64,000 nucleotides of DNA from Corallococcus coralloides DSM 2259. GTDB lineage: Bacteria > Myxococcota > Myxococcia > Myxococcales > Myxococcaceae. Position 1 is the stretch's first letter. The number at the start of each line of letters is the position of its first letter. The notes under the pieces are model-generated. The model made no database searches. It was not told where the DNA came from and worked only from the letters and a program-made list of their open reading frames with translations. The translations under genes were made by a program, and so were the position numbers. Below are positions 8,401 to 16,173 of this stretch, piece by piece. Location: positions 4,216,001-4,280,000 of the forward strand of contig NC_017030.1 of NCBI RefSeq assembly GCF_000255295.1, read 5' to 3'.

Positions 8401-10297
8401 CGCCGAATACGAAGTCACCTATCAGCGCGCCGGGCGGACGCAGCGGATGCGCGTGTCCGGCGTGGCCGCGATGACCGGCGGCCTGCACCGCCCCCGCCAG
8501 CACACGTTCCCGGGCGAGGACGTGTTCCAGGGGCACATCGGGTTGGGCATCTCCAACGACACGCCGCTGGCCTCGTTCCAGGGCGCCTCGGTGGTCATCG
8601 TGGGTCACGGCGCGTTCGCCGTGGAGAACATGCGCACCGCCCTGGAGAACGGCGCCCGGCACGTGACGCTGCTGTGCCGTCAGCAGCACATGGTGCTCTC
8701 CACGTTCTGCAACTGGCTGCTCAACTCGAGCAAGGGCGTCATGCCCGTGTCCGACGTGGTGAACGTGATGCGCCCCTTCTACGCCGCGTGTGGCGTGGAC
8801 GTGGAGTCCCTGGACTGCCTGGCGCGTGACGCGGCGGGAGAGTGGACGATGGACCAGTCCACCGTTCCCGCCGGCTCCGACCTCTACTTCCTCGCCCAGC
8901 GCATGGGCCGGCTGCGCATCGTCGTGGGAGAGACGGACCACCTCACCGCCGACGCCGTGGTGACCCAGGCGGGAGAGACGCTCAAGGCCGACGTCTTCCT
9001 CAAGTGCCTGGGCTCGCACACCGATGATTCGGTGCTGCTCGGCCTGTTCGGGGAGGGCAGCCGCGTGCAGGGGTTGTGGATCAACGGCGACCCGAACCTC
9101 ATCACCTACAACGATGGAGCGCAGGTGCCGCGCAGGGTCCGCTCCCTGATGTGCGCCAGCTATGCGTTCTTCGTGCAGGCCTTCGCGCCCGCCTACGTGC
9201 ACTTCCGGGACGACCGCGACGCGCATGCACGCGCCCTGGCCCGGCTCACCTCCGCGTCATCCACCAGCACCGACGCCGAGCGCGTGCTGCTGGAGCTGTG
9301 GGACTTCATCGAGCCGGCCAAGCGCGTGCTGTCCGAGCGCACCCTGGAGCTGCTCCCCTTCGAGCGCTTCCAGGTCGAGCGGGAAGCCGAGTGGGAGCGC
9401 TACAGCCGCATGCTGGGCGGCACCGGCGAGGAGGGCCGCGAGCTGTGGGCGCTGCTGGGCCCGGCGCTCTCGCTCGTGCACCGGCGCAACCCGCGCGCCC
9501 CCGTCGAGCAGCGCAGCCGCCACCCCCTGCTGGGCGACCTGTCGGTGTTCGTGCCGCGGCGCCCGAGGGTGTTGTTCCTTCCGGGGCAGGGGACCAACGC
9601 GCGCCTCGCGCGGATCCTGCTGGAGAGGACCGGGTGGATCGACCGCTCGCATCTGGACTTCGTCGTGCCGGACGCGCCGTATGAGATGCCGGCCTTCACC
9701 AACGCGCTGCAGCTGGAGCAGGTGGGCCTGAGCCAGCTGGTCAGCACGGGGCTCTACGACAAGGCGGCGCGCTACCGCGAGTGGCGCGCGGGCTTCGAGG
9801 CGCTCTACGCGCGGCACCACCACGGCACCGCGTTCGAGGTGACCCCGGAGCTCCGCGAGCAGTGGGCGCTGACGCTGGGCTACCTGCGCGAGGTGGTGCG
9901 GCGGTACGGCCCGTTCGACGGCATCGCGGGCTTCTGCGAGGGAGCGGCGGTGGCGTCCGTGGCGCTGCATCTCCAGGCGCGCGGAGAGGACCAGGGCTTG
10001 GGCTCGGTGCGCTTCTTCGTCGCCATGTCGCCCTGGCGCTCGCCGCTTCATCAGGAAGAGGGGCTGTTCCGCCCGGACCGGCCGCTGTCGCTCCCCATGC
10101 TGCAGATCGTGGGGGAGAACGACATGGACGTGTTCCTGGGAGCGGCGCCGCACTTCTATTCGGACTACGCGCGCGCCACCGAGTTCCGGCACGCGGGACA
10201 GCACGTCTACCCGCCGTTCACCCCGGGGCTGGAGGTCCAGCTGCGCCAGCTGGTCGACTCGGGCGCGGAGGGCTGGGACCGCCGGGCTGCGCCCTGA
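5495..10297 (+). CDS. Polyketide synthase, AT-KR-ACP-flavin monooxygenase-FSH1-like hydrolase
   Basis: The ATG overlaps the upstream PKS stop, so the two are translationally coupled and this AT follows that protein's terminal KS. AT (5505-6360) has GHSVGEF and the HAFH signature typical of malonyl-specific ATs. A KR structural plus catalytic domain (6500-7640) has GGQGALG and SYAAAN. ACP (7795-8020) has GLDSLGS. A fused flavin-dependent monooxygenase follows: FAD motif GAGMGG near 8090 and a second Rossmann motif (VVIVGHGAFA) near 8590. The last 240 residues (from nt 9565) resemble FSH1/serine hydrolases (RVLFLPGQGTN, late GENDMD and GQHVYP), but the nucleophile elbow is GFCEGA, so Cys1481 replaces Ser. 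There is no ordinary TE, so this hydrolase or the oxidase probably finishes and releases the product. Confidence 0.93.
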   Translation: MTALWMFTGQGSLVPAAAKGLYEANPVFKETLDRYAAFLESKVEVPLLKLLLSDDKDMAAQVQETQYAQPAIVALQLAQAAMWQARGMRPSAVLGHSVGEFAAAAVAGVMSAEQALELAALRGRLMSECPRGGMAAVRSPAELVRPLLPPELVVAAENERTTTVVAGPKDALHRFVTEVLGVAHTMLAVSHAFHSPMMTPAAEAFRKQLDGVELREPQGMRFISTLTGAVETSRLCTAEYWAEQLLNPVLFLRAVETAWAEGAAKTVVELGPGATLLKLAQRIVGEAGPQWVASSQALRWGRGPGLFRHVPLGWTRPGAKPGAAKAAPVEQATPATCVYETAWTPVPPVETRPGGTGAHLLLTRQPLEGELPAGWQAVVVEDEAQAALSDQHWTTVALWSRGAEEDVALGLRLLQTAQADRRVFVTEAGSEDDAGLWGLARTFRLERPDLQVRCIESAGGTLAKVLTLATSDDAEDELSVDGAGVVRVPRLRRCSDVGAVERLQVRPDATYVISGGQGALGKVVSRLLVERGATHVLLLSRSAGATLSPELEALRAKARVESVACDVSRAESVREAKAWLEASGWPTVGGVVHAAGVLSDGTLPNQSVEKLRQAYGAKVRGARNLRGVFTPPDFLVFFSSAAAVFGSSGQGSYAAANATLDALARKWSSAGEPVLSVQWGAWSDGGMAARHDAARRAETGGFGSISDALGSEVLEQLLAAGKRGAVCVSPIDWSRLRLELPLLSRLRPKGSGSPAQPGTEPAPSATLVAAEDLLAMVRQAAAESVGRPVADDASLLDSGLDSLGSVSLRNRLASRLNVELSAAFVFEYPSISTMARHLASLAPRAAVAARPVASAPRPQLPVLVIGAGMGGLSFARQLEKAGTSVVVMDAAPRVGGVWRTLANASSKLQIDSPAYDFDSTTMPSPGGHSWRTSFPSQQEILTGCQDMAGSLLGPVYLESRVQAVRKVADAEYEVTYQRAGRTQRMRVSGVAAMTGGLHRPRQHTFPGEDVFQGHIGLGISNDTPLASFQGASVVIVGHGAFAVENMRTALENGARHVTLLCRQQHMVLSTFCNWLLNSSKGVMPVSDVVNVMRPFYAACGVDVESLDCLARDAAGEWTMDQSTVPAGSDLYFLAQRMGRLRIVVGETDHLTADAVVTQAGETLKADVFLKCLGSHTDDSVLLGLFGEGSRVQGLWINGDPNLITYNDGAQVPRRVRSLMCASYAFFVQAFAPAYVHFRDDRDAHARALARLTSASSTSTDAERVLLELWDFIEPAKRVLSERTLELLPFERFQVEREAEWERYSRMLGGTGEEGRELWALLGPALSLVHRRNPRAPVEQRSRHPLLGDLSVFVPRRPRVLFLPGQGTNARLARILLERTGWIDRSHLDFVVPDAPYEMPAFTNALQLEQVGLSQLVSTGLYDKAARYREWRAGFEALYARHHHGTAFEVTPELREQWALTLGYLREVVRRYGPFDGIAGFCEGAAVASVALHLQARGEDQGLGSVRFFVAMSPWRSPLHQEEGLFRPDRPLSLPMLQIVGENDMDVFLGAAPHFYSDYARATEFRHAGQHVYPPFTPGLEVQLRQLVDSGAEGWDRRAAP

Positions 10298-10307
10298 GCG
10301 CGGGGGC

Positions 10308-10847
10308 TCACGCGGCGAAGAGCTGACGGATCCGGGCCTGTCCGGTGCCCACTTCGAGTGGCAGCGAAAGGAAGTACTGAAGCTGCCACTTCTGGGTCCG
10401 GATGGCCTCCTGCACCACGGGCTTGGACCAGGGCGGATAGACGCGGATGGCGCGTTTGCCGCCCTGCTGGGCGCGGGACATGACGCCCTTGTCCAACAGC
10501 GTCTTCCGGGGGAACACGAACTGCCCCCGGTGCGTCGCATCGGCCACGCTCACCACGACGATCGCCACGCCGTCATCGCCGTCGAGCGGGGCGATCTCCG
10601 CGCCAGGGGTGGGGCGCTTCCACAGCGTCACGAACTGGCCGATCTTGGTGGGGGTCGTCTTGGCCACACGGAAGACGACCTCCCGGCCGTCGAGCCCCAG
10701 GCGGCAGGCGCCATACTCGGCGCTCTCTTCTTCGCGCACCGCCTGGGTCGTGACGGTCATCCCGGCCGGCACGTAGGCATCCTGGATGGCGGCGAGCAGG
10801 TCCTGCGGAAGGTGACCCGAAGCGGGGTCATGGAGAAGCGGGCTCAT
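10308..10847 (-). CDS. MepB family protein
   Basis: A 179-residue protein resembling the MepB family (a small soluble family first named beside a staphylococcal efflux gene; molecular role unclear). Recognised from the overall pattern: a central segment with EYGACRLGLDGREVVFR, then FVTLWKRP, a DDGVAIVVVSV stretch, GQFVFPR and the C-terminal WQLQYFLSL. The start was placed at nt 10847 because AGGAG lies 4 nt upstream; a longer upstream reading has no such site. It converges on the PKS gene with a 10-bp gap and diverges from the phosphoesterase gene. Confidence 0.7.
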   Translation of the reverse strand: MSPLLHDPASGHLPQDLLAAIQDAYVPAGMTVTTQAVREEESAEYGACRLGLDGREVVFRVAKTTPTKIGQFVTLWKRPTPGAEIAPLDGDDGVAIVVVSVADATHRGQFVFPRKTLLDKGVMSRAQQGGKRAIRVYPPWSKPVVQEAIRTQKWQLQYFLSLPLEVGTGQARIRQLFAA

Positions 10848-10948
10848 GGGGCTCCTGAAGAGGCGTTGGCCCGCGGAGTTAAGAGGGCCAGGGGCCCGCC
10901 CTGTCAACCCCGGAGTCCTTCCTCCGATGAAGGGGTAGTCTGCCCGGC

Positions 10949-11746
10949 ATGCTGCTGAAGGTGATGACGCTCAACATCCTGATGGGAGGCGAGGAGCGGA
11001 TGCCGCTGCTCCTGGCGCTCATCACCCGTGAGAACCCGGACGTGCTCGTGCTGCAGGAGTGCCTGGGTTGGGAGGACGGCGAGCGGCTTCGTCAGGTCGC
11101 CGCCGCGCTCGGCCTCCCCGCCACCGACGCCCACGTGCGGCTGGGCACCGCGCGTCCCCGTCCCAGCGGCAGCCGCTACCATGTCGCCGTCGCCAGCCGC
11201 TTGCCCCTGCGCTCGGCCCGCGCCCACGCCAATGCCCACTTCATCGGCCACTGCCTCCTCGAATGCGAGCTGGAGACGGGTGCGGAGCCGCTGACCCTCT
11301 TTGCGGCCCACTTCGACGCGCACCAGGAGGCCCTGCGCTTCGTGGAGGCTCGCTACCTGCGCTCCCTGATCGACCCCGCGGCCTTCGGTGCGCGGGACTT
11401 CATCCTGGCCGGGGACCTCAACTCGCTGTCGCGCGCAGACCCCTATCCCGTGGACCTGGCCGATCACGTCCGCCGTGCCCGGGTGGACAAGTACGGCCAC
11501 CCGCCACGCTTCGACGTCATCGATGACCTGGAGTCCTTCGGCTGGCTGGACACGCTGCGCCTCAAGCCAGGCTCCTCCCAGTGGGTCACCGCCCGGCGCC
11601 AACGCGAGGGCGAGGCCATCGACTTCCGCACCGACTACGTCTTCACCTCACCCGCGCTGGCCCGGCGGCTCATCGCGGCTCACGTGGTGGACGTGGGCTC
11701 GGCCTCCGACCACCACGCCCTGACCGCGAGCTTCAGCGACGCGTGA
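10949..11746 (+). CDS. Endonuclease/exonuclease/phosphatase family protein
   Basis: A 265-residue EEP-fold metal-dependent phosphoesterase. The family motifs appear in order: MTLNI at the N-terminus, LQE near residue 37, the AAHFDAH metal/substrate segment, GDLNS, and a C-terminal DYVFTS plus SDHHAL with the catalytic Asp-His. No signal peptide, so probably cytoplasmic. The substrate (nucleic acid, phosphodiester or phospholipid) cannot be read from the sequence. Divergent from the MepB-like gene and convergent with the next gene. Confidence 0.85.
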   Translation: MLLKVMTLNILMGGEERMPLLLALITRENPDVLVLQECLGWEDGERLRQVAAALGLPATDAHVRLGTARPRPSGSRYHVAVASRLPLRSARAHANAHFIGHCLLECELETGAEPLTLFAAHFDAHQEALRFVEARYLRSLIDPAAFGARDFILAGDLNSLSRADPYPVDLADHVRRARVDKYGHPPRFDVIDDLESFGWLDTLRLKPGSSQWVTARRQREGEAIDFRTDYVFTSPALARRLIAAHVVDVGSASDHHALTASFSDA

Positions 11747-11755
11747 GGCACCCGC

Positions 11756-12142
11756 TCACGCCAGTTCATTGCGCTGGAGGGACTCCGCCTCCGCCACGAT
11801 GGCCGCGCGGATCTTCACCTTGAGGGCCGCCTCGTTCTTGAGCACCTCCTTGAGCGCGGCCGTCTTCCCGTAGAACACCCAGGTGGAGGAGTGACTACCT
11901 CCGCTGGGGGTGGAGACCCGCACCTCGAAGAAGCGCTCCAGCTTGCCCTTGTCCCCGCTCAGCGGGGCCACCCGGAGCTCGACGTCGCCCACGCCGTCCA
12001 CGAGCGCTCCGCCCGCGAAGCGCGTGCTCAGCGCGGTGAACGTCCCTGTGTCGGGCACGCCCTGGAGCGCGCCCCCCGACAGCTCGTGGAGCGCGGCGCC
12101 AATCGCCTGTTGCAGCTTCTGTTCGTTCAGGACGATCTGCAT
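11756..12142 (-). CDS. Hypothetical protein, candidate immunity partner of the upstream toxin
   Basis: I do not recognise this 128-residue protein. It has no signal peptide or membrane segment. The middle is rich in beta-prone residues (ERFFEVRVSTPSGG), and the C-terminus is an Ala/Lys/Glu-rich helix (KVKIRAAIVAEAESLQ). It starts 7 bp downstream of the stop of the RelA/SpoT-like polymorphic toxin on the same strand. That is the usual place for an immunity gene, so an immunity role is inferred from position only. It could instead be a chaperone or adaptor. Confidence 0.6.
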   Translation of the reverse strand: MQIVLNEQKLQQAIGAALHELSGGALQGVPDTGTFTALSTRFAGGALVDGVGDVELRVAPLSGDKGKLERFFEVRVSTPSGGSHSSTWVFYGKTAALKEVLKNEAALKVKIRAAIVAEAESLQRNELA

Positions 12143-12149
12143 GGGCTCC

Positions 12150-14516
12150 TCAGGGAGACTTGTATTTGGCCTTGATGGCCGCGATGGAGCGCTCGAGCGC
12201 CTGGATCCGTTCGATGCTCAAGACCGGACTCAGCCCCGGGGGCAGCGGGGGCGCGTTGGACGCTTGACCGAGCTCCATCATGCGGGCGTGGATGTAGGCC
12301 TGGTTGAGGTACTGGAGGTACTGCGCCTGCTGCGCCTCGGTCAGCGCGGACATGGCCGTCTCCACGGGCTTGACCAGGTTCTGGAGTTCGACCTCCGCGG
12401 CCTTCGGCACGTTGCGCACGAGCGGCTTGCCCAGCATCACGTCGTAGGGGATGTGCTCGGCGTTGGCGATCGCCAGCACGTCCTTGCCGATGATCTGCAG
12501 CTCACCCCGGACCCCGTTGCCATGCTTCAAGTAGGCGCACACCACCGTGTAGCCGCTGTCCATCAGCTTGGACTCGGTGATGCGCAAGGGGGGCTTTCCT
12601 CCTTCGAACGCCGCGATCTGCAACGCCTCCAGGTGCTCGGCGGTGAAGTAGGGCTTCCCGCCGGGCCCATGGAGGTTGTTGATCTCGATGACCTCCATCT
12701 CCCCCAGCCGGATGGCCTCCGCGAGCCGGTTCACCACCCGCGTCATCGCCGCCGGTGAGGTGTCCGACAGGACGAGCCGCGTCCCAATGGCATCCCAGAG
12801 GTTGGTGATGGCTTCCTGGACGGTGGAGACCTTCGCCCCGAACCTGTCGACCGCGCGCTGCAACCGGTTGGCCGCGGAGACGGGATCCTTCGCGCGCGCC
12901 TGCACCGAGCCCATCTCCTTGAACACCCGTGCAATCAGGTTGCGAGCGGGCGTCAGCTCCTTCTCGTAGAGGGGCGCGGCCTGCTCGGCGAGCTCCGCGA
13001 TGGTCGGCGAGGGAGGCTTTTCGCGCTCACGCAGGCGCTTGGCGACCTGCCTGGGACCGGGCACCTTGGACTTGCCCGCCGCGTGATTGGCGGCGCGCTC
13101 CTTGAGCCAGGAGGAAAGGCGGGTCGAGCCGAAGGCCTTCTCCACCGCGGTGCCCTTGAGCGCCTTGAGCGCGGCGCCCACCCCCTTGGCCGCGGCCCAC
13201 ATCGCCAGGACCTCGACCAGGACGCCCGCGAGGACCCCGATGGTCTCGGCCAGCTCTTGCGCCGCCTCGTCCAGCCGCTGGGCGTTCCCGCGCGCGTCCC
13301 ACACCTTGCTGAAGAACTTCCCGAACGCGGAGCCAATCTTCTTGAGCGAGTCGAAGATCCACTTGGCCAGGAAGGCCAGCCCCATCCACTCCAGGAGCGC
13401 GAGCCCCACCTCGAACCCCGCGGCCGCACCCGGCGCGGCACCCGCTCCGCCCGCGAGCGCTCCCAGCGCGGCGCCCACCGCCGTGCAGATGGCGAGGAAG
13501 AGGATGGCGCCCACCGCCATCTCGAGGAGCGCGATGAGGACGGTGCGCAGGGCCTGCTCGACGTGCCGGGTGACTGCTTCGGGGATGTACTTCAGCGACA
13601 GCTTGATGGCCTCCCAGATGTCGCTCAGCAGCTCGGACACCCGCTGGAAGCCGGAGGTGAACGCGTCCACCACGTTGGCGCTGTACGAGCCCGAGTTGAC
13701 GCTGCCGCGCAGCCCCTTGGCGAACTCCTTGCTGGGGATCCAGATGTACGTGTCGGCCTTGAACTCGAGCGACTTCCAGCCCGCGGTGGTGTTGGGAATG
13801 GCCCGCCGGTTGACCTGGGCGAGCACGGCCACGAAGAAGCGCAGGTCCGCGCCCCACGCGTGCGCGACGTCGCCGTAGTAGGCCTCCGCGATGGCGATGG
13901 CCGTGCCACTCACGCCACTGACGACCCGGTGGAGCCGGGCGTTCGGTTCGGGCATCGGGTGGCGCGGCGCGGACCAGACGTAATCCGCGGAGACGAAGCC
14001 CACGCGCCCGTCCCGCGTGCTCACCGACAGCCAGCCGCCGGGCATCTGCGCGATCACCTGCACGGGGGTGTTGAACGCCAGGCTCCCGAGGACGTTGTTG
14101 CCCTGCTCGGGGCTGGAGCGCAGTTGGAGGGGCGGCGACTTGTTCCACATGACGATGCCCACCCCATGCGCGGGCGGGGCATCCGCGTCCGGCGGACGCA
14201 CGGGGAGGGGAGACGCGGGCTTGATGACCGCTGGGGTGTTGGCGCGCGTCAGCCCCACGAGCTTCCCCGTCTTGAACGCATCCGACAGGCGCTGCTTCAT
14301 CACGGGGTCGGCCGGCCACGTCGCGGAGCCCGGGGTCGCCGCGCAGGCGGTGTACATCTCCCGGACGGCCTGCCGGTGCGTGCGCATCCACCCGTCGAGG
14401 CACATCTGCATCACGGCGGGAGCGACCCGGCGGCTCGCGTTCTTCGCCTCCGCGTCGCTCCACAGCACGACAACGTAGGTGGCCCCGCCGCCGGAAAGTA
14501 CCCACTGCTTCGACAT
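12150..14516 (-). CDS. Polymorphic toxin-like protein: SH3b, glycine-zipper region, RelA/SpoT-like C-terminus
   Basis: 788 residues. After an unrecognised N-terminal domain comes an SH3b-like region (about residues 115-185, GWLSVSTRDGRVGFVS). Then a LysM-like segment (YYGDVAHAWGADLRFF) and a hydrophobic Gly/Ala zipper around 335-385, layouts known from secreted toxins such as the DUF6861 type. The C-terminal third resembles RelA/SpoT nucleotidyltransferases: DAIGTR (nt 12780-12800) matches the DxxGxR block, SGYTVV the GYxS block, GELQI (nt 12490-12508) the conserved E-x-Q-I, and NAEHIPYD the following AExEH region. Toxins of this family make (p)ppGpp or ppApp, or pyrophosphorylate RNA. The start has GAAGGGA 5 nt upstream. 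Delivery route is unknown. A small gene follows after 7 bp. Confidence 0.75.
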   Translation of the reverse strand: MSKQWVLSGGGATYVVVLWSDAEAKNASRRVAPAVMQMCLDGWMRTHRQAVREMYTACAATPGSATWPADPVMKQRLSDAFKTGKLVGLTRANTPAVIKPASPLPVRPPDADAPPAHGVGIVMWNKSPPLQLRSSPEQGNNVLGSLAFNTPVQVIAQMPGGWLSVSTRDGRVGFVSADYVWSAPRHPMPEPNARLHRVVSGVSGTAIAIAEAYYGDVAHAWGADLRFFVAVLAQVNRRAIPNTTAGWKSLEFKADTYIWIPSKEFAKGLRGSVNSGSYSANVVDAFTSGFQRVSELLSDIWEAIKLSLKYIPEAVTRHVEQALRTVLIALLEMAVGAILFLAICTAVGAALGALAGGAGAAPGAAAGFEVGLALLEWMGLAFLAKWIFDSLKKIGSAFGKFFSKVWDARGNAQRLDEAAQELAETIGVLAGVLVEVLAMWAAAKGVGAALKALKGTAVEKAFGSTRLSSWLKERAANHAAGKSKVPGPRQVAKRLREREKPPSPTIAELAEQAAPLYEKELTPARNLIARVFKEMGSVQARAKDPVSAANRLQRAVDRFGAKVSTVQEAITNLWDAIGTRLVLSDTSPAAMTRVVNRLAEAIRLGEMEVIEINNLHGPGGKPYFTAEHLEALQIAAFEGGKPPLRITESKLMDSGYTVVCAYLKHGNGVRGELQIIGKDVLAIANAEHIPYDVMLGKPLVRNVPKAAEVELQNLVKPVETAMSALTEAQQAQYLQYLNQAYIHARMMELGQASNAPPLPPGLSPVLSIERIQALERSIAAIKAKYKSP

Positions 14517-14674
14517 GGCTTCCCTTCAGGTGACGGGGGCCATGGATGCTAGCCAGTTGGCCTGGGGCGGACCAGGGGAGGGGAGAGCGCCTGGCCCGCT
14601 GTCTCTTGGCGTCGGCGGTGCACCCTCCCCACCTGAGCCAGAGGGGAGGCGTTGTTCCCACCGTGGAGGTCACC

Positions 14675-15145
14675 GTGAGGCGCTTGATTCACATGCTGCT
14701 GGGGGCAGGGGCCTTGTGCCTCCTGGCGCCGTACGGAGCGGAAGCCCGGTTGCTCAAGAGCGCCCAGGGCGGCTACTGCGTCGGCGTGGACCCTGCGAGC
14801 AAGAAGGATGGCGCGGACATCAAGCTCTTCAAATGCGATGGCAAACCCAACCAGCAATGGACCCGCAAGCAAGTGGCGACCGGCGTCTACACCTTCGTGA
14901 ATCAGCAGAGCGGGAAGTGCATGGGGGTGCAGGACGCAATGGAGACGCCTGGCGCGAGCATCCAGCAGTACGCGTGCGACGGCTCCGAGAACCAGAACTG
15001 GGTGTTCGGTGCGTGCGGGAGCGACACCTGCACGGTGAACAGGAACAGCAACCTCTGCCTCTCGGCCCCGCGCCTGGGACACGATGTCCGGATGGAACAG
15101 CTCCAGTGCGAGGGCGGGAAGACCCAGGCCTGGTCCCAGTTCTGA
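14675..15145 (+). CDS. Secreted ricin-type beta-trefoil lectin domain protein
   Basis: 156 residues from a GTG start chosen because GGAGGT lies 4 nt upstream and because it puts a clean signal peptide first (RRLIHMLLGAGALCLLAP, cleavage near AEA). The mature part is one beta-trefoil with repeated QW-type motifs (NQQWTRK, NQNWVFG, QAWSQF) and paired cysteines (CVGVD, FKCDG, KCMGV, YACDG). Such domains bind sugars. It should act outside the inner membrane as a carbohydrate-binding protein. It is divergent from the toxin gene and has no attached catalytic domain. Confidence 0.82.
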   Translation: MRRLIHMLLGAGALCLLAPYGAEARLLKSAQGGYCVGVDPASKKDGADIKLFKCDGKPNQQWTRKQVATGVYTFVNQQSGKCMGVQDAMETPGASIQQYACDGSENQNWVFGACGSDTCTVNRNSNLCLSAPRLGHDVRMEQLQCEGGKTQAWSQF

Positions 15146-15192
15146 CGCAGAGATTGTTTGACGCGAGCGTCGAGGCTTGATCCTCTCCGCGG

Positions 15193-16167
15193 ATGAGCAC
15201 TCATCCCATCGACTTCGACCCTCAGCTGGCCGCCCTCCTGCCCGCGCTGGAGGGGTATGTGCCCCGGAAGATGACGCTGGAGCAGCTGGAGCACTTCCGC
15301 GGCTTGAGCCGTGTGACGCGGGAGGACCTGATTGGCGACGCGAAGGTCCACTGCGTCGATTACAGCATCCCCGGTTATCAGGGCGCCGAGATCACGGTCT
15401 CCGTCATTGCCCGGCAGGGCCATTCGGTTCCGGGGCCGGCCGTCTATCACATCCACGGCGGCGGCATGGTGATGGGGACCCGCTTCGCCGGAGCGAAGCC
15501 GCTCGTGGACTGGGCGCTCCGTCATGACGCGGTCTGCGTGACGGTGGAATACCGGCTGGCGCCCGAGCATCCGGCGCCGACCCTGGTGGAAGACTGTTAC
15601 GCGGGGCTGCTCTGGATGGCGGCGAACGCCGACCGGCTGCGGTTTGATCCGAACCAGCTCGTGATTTTCGGCGGGAGCGGCGGCGGCGGGCTCGCGGCGG
15701 GGACCACGCTCCTGGCGCGGGATCGGCAGGGCCCGAAGCTGTTGGGGCAGCTGCTGCAATGCCCGATGCTGGACGACCGCAATGAGACGGAGTCCGCCCG
15801 TCGGTTTGATGGTGTCGGGGTCTGGGATCGCACCAGCAACCTGACGGCCTGGCGGGCGGTGCTGGGCGAGCGCTGTGGAGGTCCGGACGTGTCTCCCTAT
15901 TCCGCGCCCGCGCGCGCCACGGACCTGCGGGGGCTGCCGCCGACCTTCATCGACGTCGCGGCAGGGGAGACGTTCCGGGACGAAGCCGTCGCCTACGCGC
16001 GCGGCATCCTCGATGCGGGCGGCGAGTGCGAGCTGCATGTCTGGGGCGGAGCCTTCCACGGCTTCTACGACATCGCCCCTCAGTCCGACGTGGCGCGCGC
16101 CTGCATTTCGACGCGCGACGCATGGCTGGGACGGATGTTCGCCCGACGTGCTCCGCCGGCCCCGTGA
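15193..16167 (+). CDS. Alpha/beta hydrolase, hormone-sensitive lipase (family IV) type
   Basis: 324 residues. The HSL-family oxyanion motif HGGGMVMG occurs near residue 93, the nucleophile elbow is GGSGGGG, and the catalytic Asp and His fit AGETFRDEA and GAFHGF. EYRLAPEHP is also characteristic of the family. No signal peptide, so probably a cytoplasmic esterase or lipase acting on short acyl esters. It ends 6 bp before a convergent gene. Confidence 0.88.
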   Translation: MSTHPIDFDPQLAALLPALEGYVPRKMTLEQLEHFRGLSRVTREDLIGDAKVHCVDYSIPGYQGAEITVSVIARQGHSVPGPAVYHIHGGGMVMGTRFAGAKPLVDWALRHDAVCVTVEYRLAPEHPAPTLVEDCYAGLLWMAANADRLRFDPNQLVIFGGSGGGGLAAGTTLLARDRQGPKLLGQLLQCPMLDDRNETESARRFDGVGVWDRTSNLTAWRAVLGERCGGPDVSPYSAPARATDLRGLPPTFIDVAAGETFRDEAVAYARGILDAGGECELHVWGGAFHGFYDIAPQSDVARACISTRDAWLGRMFARRAPPAP

Positions 16168-16173
16168 CCGCGA

